Assembly: GCF_018736105.1 (NCBI RefSeq)
Contig: NZ_CP076135.1
Location: 868,001 to 932,000, forward strand
Direction of reading: 5' to 3'
Source: Bradyrhizobium sediminis
GTDB taxonomy: Bacteria; Pseudomonadota; Alphaproteobacteria; Rhizobiales; Xanthobacteraceae
DNA: 64,000 nt
The notes beneath the pieces were generated by a model. That model searched no databases. It had not been told where the DNA came from and saw nothing but the letters and a program-made list of their open reading frames with translations. Position 1 is the stretch's first letter; each line of letters begins with the position of its first letter. Positions 1 through 7,839 of the stretch are shown here, piece by piece. The position numbers and the translations under genes are program-made.

Positions 1-578
1 CCGCCGGTTTGCGGTGGTGCGGCGCGGGCTGCCGTGGCCGGCGCCCGCTGCGGCAAAACGAAATCCTTGGCGCCGGCGATGCCGTCGCGGTTCACGGTCA
101 CGACACAGTTGACCAGCGCCGGAAGCAGGATGCCGGTCTTGTCGAGATTGAACTGGAACAGGTTGCCCTCGGCGAACGCGCTCATCGTCGTCGAAGCCCT
201 GAATTGCTTGATCAGATCGGAGGTGTCGGGCATGTCGACGCTGACGGCATGGGTGGAAATGACCCGGCCGTCGACGTTGAACGGGGCGCGGCCGTCGAAG
301 GTGAGAACGATGGGGAAGGTCGAGCCCGGTTTGAGCGACCAGTTGTTGTGCGAAAAACCGAGGTTCCAGGTGCCGTTGGCGCCCACCATCACGATGACGG
401 TGATGCCGCTCTTGTAGGGCGCCGATGCGATGCATCCGCTGAACGCGCCGGTCTGGTCGTTGGTGAAAGCGCCGCCGCTCCAGTTGCCGACCTTGACGGA
501 GCCGTAAGGTCCGCGCGCCGCGACCGATGACGACGAAAGCACCAACAGTGCGATGGCGCCGAAAGCCTTGAGAAACAT
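1..578 (-). CDS. Exported hypothetical protein, 3' end outside window
   Basis: The reading frame opens at an ATG (complement of 576-578) and stays open to the left edge, so the C-terminus is missing. It starts MFLKAFGAIALLVLSSSSVA, a clear signal peptide with an AXA-type cleavage site, followed by GPYGSVKVGNWSGGAF. The mature part has an SGCIAS segment and a second cysteine in LVNCVVTV, compatible with one disulfide. Toward the edge it becomes Ala/Pro-rich (linker-like). No family was recognised; it is probably periplasmic. Long frames on the opposite strand here are coding-strand shadows. Confidence 0.6.
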   Translation of the reverse strand, partial: MFLKAFGAIALLVLSSSSVAARGPYGSVKVGNWSGGAFTNDQTGAFSGCIASAPYKSGITVIVMVGANGTWNLGFSHNNWSLKPGSTFPIVLTFDGRAPFNVDGRVISTHAVSVDMPDTSDLIKQFRASTTMSAFAEGNLFQFNLDKTGILLPALVNCVVTVNRDGIAGAKDFVLPQRAPATAARAAPPQTG

Positions 579-673
579 CCGCCTGCCCCTGCCGATCCGG
601 AAGATATTGATTCCGCAACCTTCGCGTGCAGGCAAGGGCTATTTCGGGCATTTTCTCAGCATATCCGGTGCAC

Positions 674-1696
674 TCAGCCCGGCGTCGCTCCCATCCGCGC
701 CCGCCGTCCCTCGATCGGATAGGCCGGATCGTTGAAGCCCGGCGTCGAGGGATGGCCGCTGGTGACCAGCCGGTCGATCAGCGCCTCGTCCTCGGCGGTG
801 AAGCGATAGTCGAGCGCGCGGATGTAATCGTCCCATTGCGCCTCGGTGCGGGGCCCGGCGATCACGGCGCTGACAAAGGACGAGTTCAGCACCCACGACA
901 CCGCGAACTGCCCGGCGGTGATACCTCTCGCTTCGGCATGCCGTTTGATTTCCTGCGCCAGCTTCAGCGATTCCGGCCGCCACTCGGTCTGCATCATGCG
1001 CGTGTCGTTGCGCCCGGCACGGGTGTCCTTGCCGGGCGCGGCATCGGGCGCGTATTTGCCGGTCAGCACGCCGCGCGCCAGCGGGCTGTAGGGCACGATG
1101 CCGAGGCCGTAATAATGGCAGGCCGGGAAATGCTCGACCTCGGGCATCCGGTTCATCGCGTTGTAATAGGGCTGGCTGACTACCGGACGGTCGATGCCGA
1201 GGTCGTCGCAGATGTTGCAGATCTCGGCGACCCGCCAGGCGCGATAATTCGAGAGGCCGAAATAGCGCACCTTGCCCTGCCGGATCAGCTCGCCGATCGC
1301 GCGCACGGTCTCCTGCAGCGGTGTCGAATGGTCTTCCTTGTGCAGATAATAGATGTCGATGTAGTCGGTGCCGAGCCGCTGCAGGCTTTCGTCCGCCGCC
1401 TGCAGCACCCAGCGCCGCGACAGCCCGCCGCGGTTGGGATCGTCGCCCATCGAATTGGCGAGCTTGGTCGCGAGGATCCAGCTGTGCCGGCTGTTGGAAA
1501 TGGCGCGGCCGACCACCTGCTCGGAACCGCCCTTCGAATAGGCGTCCGCGGTGTCGATGAAGTTGACGCCGGCCTCGTGCGCTTTCGCCATGATCCGCAC
1601 CGAGGTGGCCTCGTCGGTCGGGCCGCCGAACATCATGGTGCCCAAGCAGATCGGCGAAATCTTCAGGCCGCTACGGCCGAGGGGGCGGTATTGCAT
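674..1696 (-). CDS. Aldo/keto reductase
   Basis: A 340-residue NAD(P)H-dependent oxidoreductase of the AKR superfamily, cytoplasmic, substrate unknown. The start MQYRPLGRSGLKISPICLGT is the classical N-terminus of the family. FIDTADAYSKGGSEQ carries the catalytic Asp and Tyr, ILATKLAN the Lys, and YYLHKED the His of the tetrad; the C-terminus has the cofactor-binding PGPRT-like AGPRTEAQ. An in-frame upstream ATG exists, but it would put an intergenic palindromic repeat into the protein, so the start at 1696 was chosen. It is monocistronic, with a repeat between it and the next gene on the same strand. Confidence 0.93.
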   Translation of the reverse strand: MQYRPLGRSGLKISPICLGTMMFGGPTDEATSVRIMAKAHEAGVNFIDTADAYSKGGSEQVVGRAISNSRHSWILATKLANSMGDDPNRGGLSRRWVLQAADESLQRLGTDYIDIYYLHKEDHSTPLQETVRAIGELIRQGKVRYFGLSNYRAWRVAEICNICDDLGIDRPVVSQPYYNAMNRMPEVEHFPACHYYGLGIVPYSPLARGVLTGKYAPDAAPGKDTRAGRNDTRMMQTEWRPESLKLAQEIKRHAEARGITAGQFAVSWVLNSSFVSAVIAGPRTEAQWDDYIRALDYRFTAEDEALIDRLVTSGHPSTPGFNDPAYPIEGRRARMGATPG

Positions 1697-1729
1697 GGGT
1701 GGAGTCCTCGCAATCGCGATGCCGGATGC

Positions 1730-1881
1730 TCCTCGCCCCGCTCTTGCGGGGAGAGGGTTGGGGTGAGGGGCTCTCTCCACGCACTCGGACTCGCGGATAG
1801 TCCCCCTCACCCGGATTGCACCGGACGATGCTTCGCATCGCCGAGGCAATCCGACCTCTCCCCGCAAGCGGGGCGAGGTGA
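1730..1881. repeat. Palindromic intergenic repeat (CTCCCC/GGGGAG type)
   Basis: Both ends are complementary (cctcgccccgctcttgcggg on the left; cccgcaagcggggcgagg on the right), with nested complementary arms (ggtgagggg / cccctcacc) and a central gatgcttcgcatc hairpin. It would fold into a long cruciform. Related elements recur at 5480-5512 (half) and 23302-23508. No coding function is supported. Confidence 0.75.
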
Positions 1882-1900
1882 AGAAGGCAGCTTCGCATCC

Positions 1901-2323
1901 TCATTCGTTCTTCAATATCTTAAACACGCCGCTGGCCATGGCGATACAGCGTTTGTCCACCGTCACCTCGGTGGTGATGAAAATCAGGCTGCGGGTGGAG
2001 CGCACCACATGCGGCTTCGAGATCAGGATCTCGCCGATCTTGCCGGCCTCGACGAAATGGGTGTCGAGCTGCACGGTGGCGAGCGTCGGCTTGCCGGAGA
2101 CGTAGCGTGCCGTCATGCCGCAGGTGCGGTCGGCGAACGTCATGATCACCCCGCCCTGCACCAGGCCGCGGCGGTTATGGTGCTTTTCCTGCGTGGCCAG
2201 CGCGTATTCGTGCCCGCCATCGACCACGCGCTGCCACAGCGGTCCGATCAGATGCAGGAAGCCGGAGGTTTCGACGATGGTCCAGCCGTCCGATTTGAGT
2301 CTTGCGGCTGTCTTGTCAGTCAT
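1901..2323 (-). CDS. PaaI-type hotdog thioesterase
   Basis: A 140-residue single hotdog-fold protein of the PaaI/YiiD-like acyl-CoA thioesterase group. The motif HHNRRGLVQGGVIMTFADRT matches the family pattern (H-N ... G-G-x-x-x-x-x-D), with the catalytic Asp in FADRT. It likely hydrolyses acyl- or aromatic-CoA esters in the cytoplasm; the substrate is not predictable. The start at 2323 is preferred because GGACGGAACGAC lies immediately upstream as a ribosome-binding site; an in-frame ATG nine codons upstream (2350) is the alternative. The gene diverges from the Nudix gene. Confidence 0.87.
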   Translation of the reverse strand: MTDKTAARLKSDGWTIVETSGFLHLIGPLWQRVVDGGHEYALATQEKHHNRRGLVQGGVIMTFADRTCGMTARYVSGKPTLATVQLDTHFVEAGKIGEILISKPHVVRSTRSLIFITTEVTVDKRCIAMASGVFKILKNE

Positions 2324-2402
2324 GTCGTTCCGTCCGGTCTCTGCGGGCATTCATGTCTTGCAGGTCATTTCATCAAACGCGGACGTGTTGTAGTCAAGCC
2401 GG

Positions 2403-3032
2403 ATGAGCAGGCCGTTCGACGATGCCACAAGGCGGAATATCGCAGAGCGCTGCGCGGCGTTCGTGCGCCTGCCGGAGGCCGAGCCGGCACCGGCGCTGAA
2501 GCGGGCTGCGGTCGCCGTCGCGCTCACCGGCACTGAGGCGTCCGGCGGAACGGCTGTTCTGTTGACCCTGCGCGCCTCGGGCCTGCGCGCCCACAGCAAT
2601 CAATGGGCGCTGCCGGGCGGACGCTGCGACGCGGGCGAGACGCCGGCCGAGGCTGCGCTACGCGAGCTGCACGAGGAACTCGGCCTTGAACTCGGCGCCG
2701 GCGACGTGCTCGGCCTGCTCGACGATTATCCGACCCGGTCCGGCTATCTCATCACGCCGGTCGTGGTGTGGGCGGCGTCCGGCGCGCCGATCTCGCCGAA
2801 CCCCGATGAGGTCGCTTCGGTGCACCGCATTGCGCTGGCCGATATCGAGCACCAGGACGCCTTCAGCTTCACCACGATTCCGGAGAGCACGCGGCGCGTG
2901 ATCCGGTTTCACCACCAAGGCGACTTCATCCACGCGCCGACGGCGGCCCTGATCTACCAGTTCCGCGAAGTGCTGGCGGGAAGGGACACCCGCGTCGCCG
3001 AGCTGGAGCAGCCGGTGTTCGCCTGGAAGTGA
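2403..3032 (+). CDS. Nudix hydrolase, CoA pyrophosphatase-like
   Basis: A 209-residue protein with a complete Nudix box: GGRCDAGETP followed by AALRELHEELGL matches G-x5-E-x7-R-E-U-x-E-E-x-G-U. The preceding HSNQWALPGG and the overall length fit the NudL/CoAse branch that cleaves CoA and acyl-CoA to 3',5'-ADP and phosphopantetheines. The family assignment is firm; the CoA specificity is inferred from general similarity and from the neighbouring CoA-ester thioesterase. The gene diverges from the thioesterase, sharing an 80-bp promoter region. Confidence 0.9.
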   Translation: MSRPFDDATRRNIAERCAAFVRLPEAEPAPALKRAAVAVALTGTEASGGTAVLLTLRASGLRAHSNQWALPGGRCDAGETPAEAALRELHEELGLELGAGDVLGLLDDYPTRSGYLITPVVVWAASGAPISPNPDEVASVHRIALADIEHQDAFSFTTIPESTRRVIRFHHQGDFIHAPTAALIYQFREVLAGRDTRVAELEQPVFAWK

Positions 3033-3035
3033 CTT

Positions 3036-3077
3036 CGTCATTCCGGGGCGATGCGAAGCATCGAACCCGGAATGACG
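3036..3077. repeat. Inverted repeat downstream of Nudix gene
   Basis: cgtcattccggg and cccggaatgacg are exact inverted arms around a gatgcgaagcatc inner stem, starting four bases after the Nudix stop codon. Copies of this type are common between genes in this window; it could also act as a transcription stop, although no T-tract follows. Confidence 0.7.
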
Positions 3078-3217
3078 AAGAGTGGATTGCTTCGCTTGCG
3101 CTCTCTAGCGCAAACGCTTCGCGTTTGTCGCAGGCAATGACGGGTGTTGCGAACGTCGGGCGTTTCGGCAACGATGTGATCCAACAACAAGAATAGTCCC
3201 GGGGGAGTTCGCTCAAC

Positions 3218-4192
3218 ATGTCGATCTGGAACAAATGGCTTTGCGCCGCCGCGTTCGGCCTGGCCGCGGCTTTCAACCCTGCTTACGCCCAGACCTTTCC
3301 GAACCGCGTCATCACGCTGGTGATCCCGTTTGCGCCCGGCGGCTCGACGTCGATCGTCGGCCGCGTGATAGCCGACAAGATGAGCGAAATCCTCGGCGAA
3401 AAGGTCGTAGTCGACAACCGCCCCGGCGCCGGCGGCACCGTCGGCACCAAGGCGGTGGCCAAGAGCGATCCCGATGGCTACACGATTGCGCTGGGCTATA
3501 CCGGCACGCTGGCGATCGGACCGTCGCTGTACAAGAACGCCGGCTACGATCCGCGCAAGGATTTCGCGCCGATCGGCCTGATCGGCAACGCGCCCAATTC
3601 GCTGGTGGTGCATCCCTCGTTTCCCGCAAAATCGGTCGCCGAGCTGATCGCCTATGCCAAGGCCAATCCCGGCAAGGTCAATTTCGGCTCCGCCGGCGCC
3701 GGCACGGTCAGCCATATCACCGGCGAATATTTCGCCGCCTCCGCCGGGATCACGCTGATCCACATCCCCTACAAGGGAACCGGTCCGGCGCTGACCGATC
3801 TTCTGGGCGGGCATATCCCGATGGCGTTCGCGCCGATCCCGGCCTCGCATCCCAACATCTCGGCGGGAAAGTTGCGGGCGCTGGCGGTGACCAGCGCGAC
3901 GCGCTCCAGCCTGCTGCCGGAGGTGCCGACCATTGCCGAATCCGGCCTGCCCGGGTTCGACGCCTCGCTGTATTACGGCCTGGTGGCGCCGGCCGGCACG
4001 CCGCGGCCGGTGATCGACAAGCTCAACGCGGCCTTGCAGGCCGCGCTCGCCTCTGCCGACGTGAAGAAGCAATTGGGGCTGGACGGCACCGAGATCACGC
4101 CGGGCACGCCGGAAGACTATGCCGCCTTCATCGACAAGGACGAAAAGAAGTGGGCCGGCCTCGTCAAGGCCAGCGGTGTCGCGCAGGAGTGA
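3218..4192 (+). CDS. Bug-family tripartite tricarboxylate receptor
   Basis: A 324-residue periplasmic solute-binding protein of the TctC/Bug type. It has an N-terminal signal peptide ending AYAQTFP. Family hallmarks are VIPFAPGGSTSIVGR (ligand-binding loop), VVDNRPGAGGTVGT and IPYKGTGPALTDLLGGHIPM. The canonical membrane partners TctA and TctB are not encoded nearby, so this is an orphan receptor, as is usual for the family. The ligand is probably a carboxylate but cannot be named. The upstream sequence GGGGGAGTTCGCTCAAC supplies the ribosome-binding site. Confidence 0.92.
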   Translation: MSIWNKWLCAAAFGLAAAFNPAYAQTFPNRVITLVIPFAPGGSTSIVGRVIADKMSEILGEKVVVDNRPGAGGTVGTKAVAKSDPDGYTIALGYTGTLAIGPSLYKNAGYDPRKDFAPIGLIGNAPNSLVVHPSFPAKSVAELIAYAKANPGKVNFGSAGAGTVSHITGEYFAASAGITLIHIPYKGTGPALTDLLGGHIPMAFAPIPASHPNISAGKLRALAVTSATRSSLLPEVPTIAESGLPGFDASLYYGLVAPAGTPRPVIDKLNAALQAALASADVKKQLGLDGTEITPGTPEDYAAFIDKDEKKWAGLVKASGVAQE

Positions 4193-4251
4193 GGCCGGCG
4201 ATCGGGCCGTTTCGGGGCTGACTTCAACGGCCGGCTTGCTAAACAGGCGAC

Positions 4252-5451
4252 ATGCGACCTCATGCGATTCGTCTCTGCTTCGGGTTCCCCGCGCTCGCGC
4301 TGCTGTTGATGGCGCCGCCGGCCGGCGCGATCGACGCGCCCGCGCTGACCGCAGCCACGGCCGGCGCGATGGCGCAGGCGGCGTCGCCGCAGGCGATTGC
4401 GGAATATCGCCGCAAACTCCGTGAGTATCAGGAGGCGCGCGCCGCGTTCGAGCAGGAGGCCGGCGCCTATTGGAGTTCGATCTACGAAAAGCGAAGAGGC
4501 CGCAATGCCAAGCGGCGCGAGCGCCAGGCCATCGCGCTCGACGATTACGTCCTGACCCAGCCGCCGCTCTACACCGGGCCGAAACGGCCGGTGAACCCGG
4601 AGGGCGAGCCGGAAGTGCCGCCGCGCGAGCGCAAGCCGATTCCGGTCGTCGCCGACTTCCTGAAGGCCGCCGCCGAGCATTTCCAGTTCGCGCCGCAGCG
4701 GCCCGCGAGCGAGGCCGAGTTCAAGCGCGCCTATGCCCGCACGGCCCTGGCGTCGGGGCTGACGCGCGAGCAGGCGGTGCGGGTCTATTCGTTCGAGACC
4801 GGCGGCAACGGCAATCACGACATGCAGTCGGGGTTGAGCGCCTCGCGGCCGGGCTCGCGCGCGATCTCGACCGCGATCGGCTACAATCAGCTGCTCACCA
4901 CCAACAGCGTCGAGCTGCTCGCCGAGCAGGGGCATGAATTCGTCAAGGCGCTGACGGAAAGGGCCGCGCGGCTGTCGGGCCCGGCGCGCAAGGCGATGGA
5001 TCACAAGATCGCGGCGCTGAAGCGGATGGTGGCGTTCACGCGCACGGTGCCGGACGAATGGGCGGCGCACGAGAAGCTCGCCAATACGCCGCAGGGCTGG
5101 GCGATCCATGCCATGGTGCTGGACATCGACGTCGGTCCGCTGCTGCAGACCCACAAGCTGCTGACATCCGTGCTGTTCGCGCGCGCCAAGGGCTATGCCA
5201 GGCCGCTCACCGCCGCCGAGCTGGAGATGATGAACCTCACCGGCGACGGTACCGGGCTCGACATGGTGACGATGCCGCAGGCCATGCGCGAGCGGGTGCC
5301 GACCTCGAACTTCTTCCAGCGCGGCGGCTATGAGCGCAACCCGGTCGCGATCCGCCACAACACGGTAGCGAAACTGCTGGCGATCACCGACGAACGGATG
5401 GATTCCAACGGCGGCAAGCCGGGCGCCAGGGAACTGGCGGCGTCGTTTTAG
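4252..5451 (+). CDS. Exported protein, possible lytic-transglycosylase-like core
   Basis: A 399-residue protein with a signal peptide (cleavage near PPAGAID). After it comes a charged helical region (EYRRKLREYQEARAAFEQEA), then a Pro-rich stretch. From about residue 155 there is REQAVRVYSFETGGNGNHDM followed by AIGYNQLLTTNSVELLAEQG. This resembles the order of an SLT-type fold: a Glu in an ETGG/ES-like turn, then a G-Y-x-Q-L motif, then an alternation of helices. The enzymatic assignment is an inference; a domain search would decide it. It is probably periplasmic and transcribed alone. Confidence 0.7.
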   Translation: MRPHAIRLCFGFPALALLLMAPPAGAIDAPALTAATAGAMAQAASPQAIAEYRRKLREYQEARAAFEQEAGAYWSSIYEKRRGRNAKRRERQAIALDDYVLTQPPLYTGPKRPVNPEGEPEVPPRERKPIPVVADFLKAAAEHFQFAPQRPASEAEFKRAYARTALASGLTREQAVRVYSFETGGNGNHDMQSGLSASRPGSRAISTAIGYNQLLTTNSVELLAEQGHEFVKALTERAARLSGPARKAMDHKIAALKRMVAFTRTVPDEWAAHEKLANTPQGWAIHAMVLDIDVGPLLQTHKLLTSVLFARAKGYARPLTAAELEMMNLTGDGTGLDMVTMPQAMRERVPTSNFFQRGGYERNPVAIRHNTVAKLLAITDERMDSNGGKPGARELAASF

Positions 5452-5517
5452 CTGGCCGTCGTCCCGGCGAACGCTTCCTTTCCTTCTCCCACAAGGGGAG
5501 AAGGGAAAAGACAACCC

Positions 5518-5841
5518 TCACTCCGCTCCGAACATGAACTTGCCGTCGCCCTCGAGATAGGGACCGGTCCGCATATAGAGCTGTCCGTTCTGGCCGATGA
5601 AGAACAACGTGCCCTTCGGCACCTTCTTGGCGCCCTTCAGCAGCATGCCCGCATTGTTGGTGCCCATCTTGTAGGAAAACGTCTTGCCGTCCTTGCCATA
5701 GCCGTAGCCCATGTCGGGCTTCAGCTCCCAAGGGGTCGGCGCCGCGGCTTGCGCAAATGCGGATGTGGACGGCGCGGCAAGCGCCGCGGCCACTGCGAAC
5801 GCAGCCGCCATCAAAACGGTCTTCGTCGAAAATCTCGTCAT
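5518..5841 (-). CDS. Small exported hypothetical protein
   Basis: A 107-residue protein starting MTRFSTKTVLMAAAFAVAAA, a standard signal peptide cleaved after AFAQA. The mature ~75 residues (PWELKPDMGYGYGKDGKTFS, then AGMLLKGAKKVPKGTLFFIG) contain no cysteine and no motif I recognise. The longer frame reaching 5940 is rejected because it would place 33 non-signal residues in front of the signal peptide. The flanking half-repeat at 5480-5512 lies just beyond the stop. Confidence 0.75.
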   Translation of the reverse strand: MTRFSTKTVLMAAAFAVAAALAAPSTSAFAQAAAPTPWELKPDMGYGYGKDGKTFSYKMGTNNAGMLLKGAKKVPKGTLFFIGQNGQLYMRTGPYLEGDGKFMFGAE

Positions 5842-6043
5842 CCTGCATTCTCCCCGCGACCGGTCCGAAAAAGGCCGGTCTCGTCTTTGAACAAACCACG
5901 AACGCCATTTGCCCGTCAACGCGCCCGTTCGCCGCATCACGCCTCCATCAGACTTTGTGATTTCCCGCTTCCGGCTTCGCGACTATGTTCCGGATTCAGT
6001 CTAGAACCAGTTTTTCTCAAAATAGGTCATAGGGATGATTCGG

Positions 6044-6523
6044 ATGAACCACGTCACGAAAATTTGCCTGGGCGCAGCGCTGTCAATTGTGACGCTGGTT
6101 CCCGTGGCGCATGCCGATGAATTCAGGCTCTCGAGCAATCAGAGAATTTCCTGCAGCCGGGGCCTCAGCCCCGGCAAGCTCAATACCGCGACCTGCAAGT
6201 CCTACAGCTATCTCTTCAACGTCAAGACGTCGGAATATTTCCGCTGCCAGATGAGCCTGGCGCTGACGCGGGACAACAAGGAAGTGATCAACGTGCAGAC
6301 CGACGGCGGCTGCACCAAGAAGGCCCGCATCTTCGACACCGACTCCAATTATTCGTTCGATGCCGCCGAGACCGAGCCGCCGAACACCAATTCGTTCTTC
6401 GGCACGGGCGGCTACGCGGTGTGGGCCAGCGACAATACCACGCGGAAGATCCGCGGCTGCATCATCATCGCGTCCGGCCTCGGCTCCGACGTTTCGAAAT
6501 GCCTCGACATGACGTCCGAGTGA
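6044..6523 (+). CDS. Exported cysteine-rich hypothetical protein
   Basis: About 159 residues with a signal peptide (MNHVTKICLGAALSIVTLVP, cleavage near AHADEF). The mature part contains six regularly spaced cysteines (ISCSRG, TCKSY, FRCQM, GGCTKK, RGCII, SKCLD), suggesting three disulfides and a periplasmic or surface location. Two starts are possible: ATG 6035, with the AGGG almost touching it, or ATG 6044, with AGGG about ten bases upstream. I prefer 6044. No family recognised. The long antisense frame over it is a shadow. Confidence 0.7.
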   Translation: MNHVTKICLGAALSIVTLVPVAHADEFRLSSNQRISCSRGLSPGKLNTATCKSYSYLFNVKTSEYFRCQMSLALTRDNKEVINVQTDGGCTKKARIFDTDSNYSFDAAETEPPNTNSFFGTGGYAVWASDNTTRKIRGCIIIASGLGSDVSKCLDMTSE

Positions 6524-6846
6524 GGGGCCGGCCGGTTCCTCCGATTCGTCTTCCGTCATGGCTGGGCTTCGTCCCGGCCATCCGCGTCTTTCCTGGCCGG
6601 TAGCCGCGCGATGCCTCCACAAAAAAAGCCGGGCGCCGCGTCAAGCGCCGCCCGGCGGGCGGGCGGGTGCCTAGTACTGACTATTAATGGTCAGTGAGTC
6701 GCTTGTTGCCCATGCTTCGAGACGCTCGCGATGCTCGCTCCTCAGCATGAGGTTGTTGTGTATCAACAAGTTAGATCTCATCCTGAGGAGGCCGCGAAGC
6801 GGCCGTCTCGAAGGATGGCTGCAACACCGATTTACGATTCCAGGCG
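6524..6846. other. Intergenic stretch made of repeats and a terminator
   Basis: No gene seen. It holds a gtcatggctgggcttcgtcc type palindromic element (about 6556-6592), a terminator hairpin (6621-6656), and a pair of cattcttcgagacg / cctgaggaggccgcgaag type inverted elements (about 6708-6825), which recur at 14624, 18696 and 19302. Confidence 0.65.
6621..6656 (-). terminator. Probable Rho-independent terminator
   Basis: gccgggcg (6628-6635) pairs with cgcccggc (6649-6656). On the minus strand the hairpin is followed by seven T (6621-6627 read as A on the plus strand), so it would end minus-strand transcripts arriving from the TRAP operon. Confidence 0.65.
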
Positions 6847-7821
6847 CTAGCCGCCGATGCCCTTTTCCTTGAAGTATTTCAGCGCGCCGGGATGAAACGG
6901 GATCGGCGAACGCTCCTGCACCTGGTTGTCGAGCGAGAAGCTCAGGGCTTCCTTGTGCACGGCGACGATGTCGGCCTTCTTCTCCACCAGCGTCTTGACG
7001 ATGGCGTAGGCGTCGTCATCGCTCATCTTGTTGCCGGTCACGATCAGATTCCAGACCTCGGTGATGGCGTTGTCCTTGTCGAGGCCCGGATATGAGCCCG
7101 CCTTGATCTTGCCGGCGGTATAGAGCTTGCCGTATTTGGCATTCATCTTGTCGGCCGTGTCGCTGTGGTCGATCAGCTTCAATTTCATGCCGGGCGTTGC
7201 CGCGAGGTCGGTCACCGCCGCGGTGGGAATGCCGCCGACCCAGAAGAAGGCGTCGATCTTGCGATCCTTGACGGCATTGACGGATTCGGCGACGCCGAGC
7301 CGCTCGCGCTTCAGGTCCTTGTCCTTGTCGAGGCCTGCGGCCTCGATGACGCGAAACGCCATCACTTCGGTGGCGCTGCCCGGCGATCCCGTGGAGACGC
7401 GCTTGCCCTTCAGATCCGACATTTTCTCGATGCCGGTGCCTTCGACCGTCACCACGTGCATCCGGTTCGGATAGACCACGAGCAGCGCCTGCAGCGGCAC
7501 CTTGCCGCTCTTGAACTTGTCCTGGCCCTGCAGGGCATCGAGCGCGGCATCGGCCATCGTGAACGCCATCTCGCTCTGACCCGACGCGATCAGCTTGAGA
7601 TTGTCGACCGAGCCGCCGGTGACCTCCGCGGTAGCCTGCACGTTCGGCAGGTTTTTCGACAGCACGTTGGCGACGGCGCCGCCGAGCGGATAATAGACGC
7701 CGCCGGTGCCGCCGGTGCCGATCGACATGGTCTTCTGCTGGGCATGAACCATTCCGGCGAGTGCCAGCCCCGCGGTGAGGGTGACAGCCAGTATTGCTGC
7801 GGTCTTCCTTGTTCTTGTCAT
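6847..7821 (-). CDS. TAXI-family TRAP solute receptor (system 1)
   Basis: A 324-residue periplasmic substrate-binding protein. Signal peptide to VHAQQK; then SIGTGGTGGVYYPLGGAVAN, the defining TAXI N-terminal motif. LKGKRVSTGSPGSATEVMA and PFHPGALKYFKEKGI are further family signatures. It delivers a ligand (often glutamate or another carboxylate in this family; unknown here) to the fused TRAP permease directly upstream in the same operon (18-bp gap). The C-terminal motif is almost the same as in the paralogous receptor at 10112. Confidence 0.95.
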   Translation of the reverse strand: MTRTRKTAAILAVTLTAGLALAGMVHAQQKTMSIGTGGTGGVYYPLGGAVANVLSKNLPNVQATAEVTGGSVDNLKLIASGQSEMAFTMADAALDALQGQDKFKSGKVPLQALLVVYPNRMHVVTVEGTGIEKMSDLKGKRVSTGSPGSATEVMAFRVIEAAGLDKDKDLKRERLGVAESVNAVKDRKIDAFFWVGGIPTAAVTDLAATPGMKLKLIDHSDTADKMNAKYGKLYTAGKIKAGSYPGLDKDNAITEVWNLIVTGNKMSDDDAYAIVKTLVEKKADIVAVHKEALSFSLDNQVQERSPIPFHPGALKYFKEKGIGG

Positions 7822-7839
7822 CGTAAGTTCACTCCCTGA

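Noticed and set aside
9..530. Plus-strand frames over the first gene
   Set aside because: They run antisense to a frame with a clear signal peptide; their composition is that of the complementary strand.
1730..1881. CRISPR array
   Set aside because: The repeats are inverted arms of one palindrome, not regularly spaced direct repeats with unique spacers; none of the window's repeats has CRISPR form.
626..2536. Very long plus-strand frame opposite the aldo/keto reductase and thioesterase
   Set aside because: It crosses an intergenic palindromic repeat and the thioesterase gene, shows no motif, and reads as high-G+C shadow.
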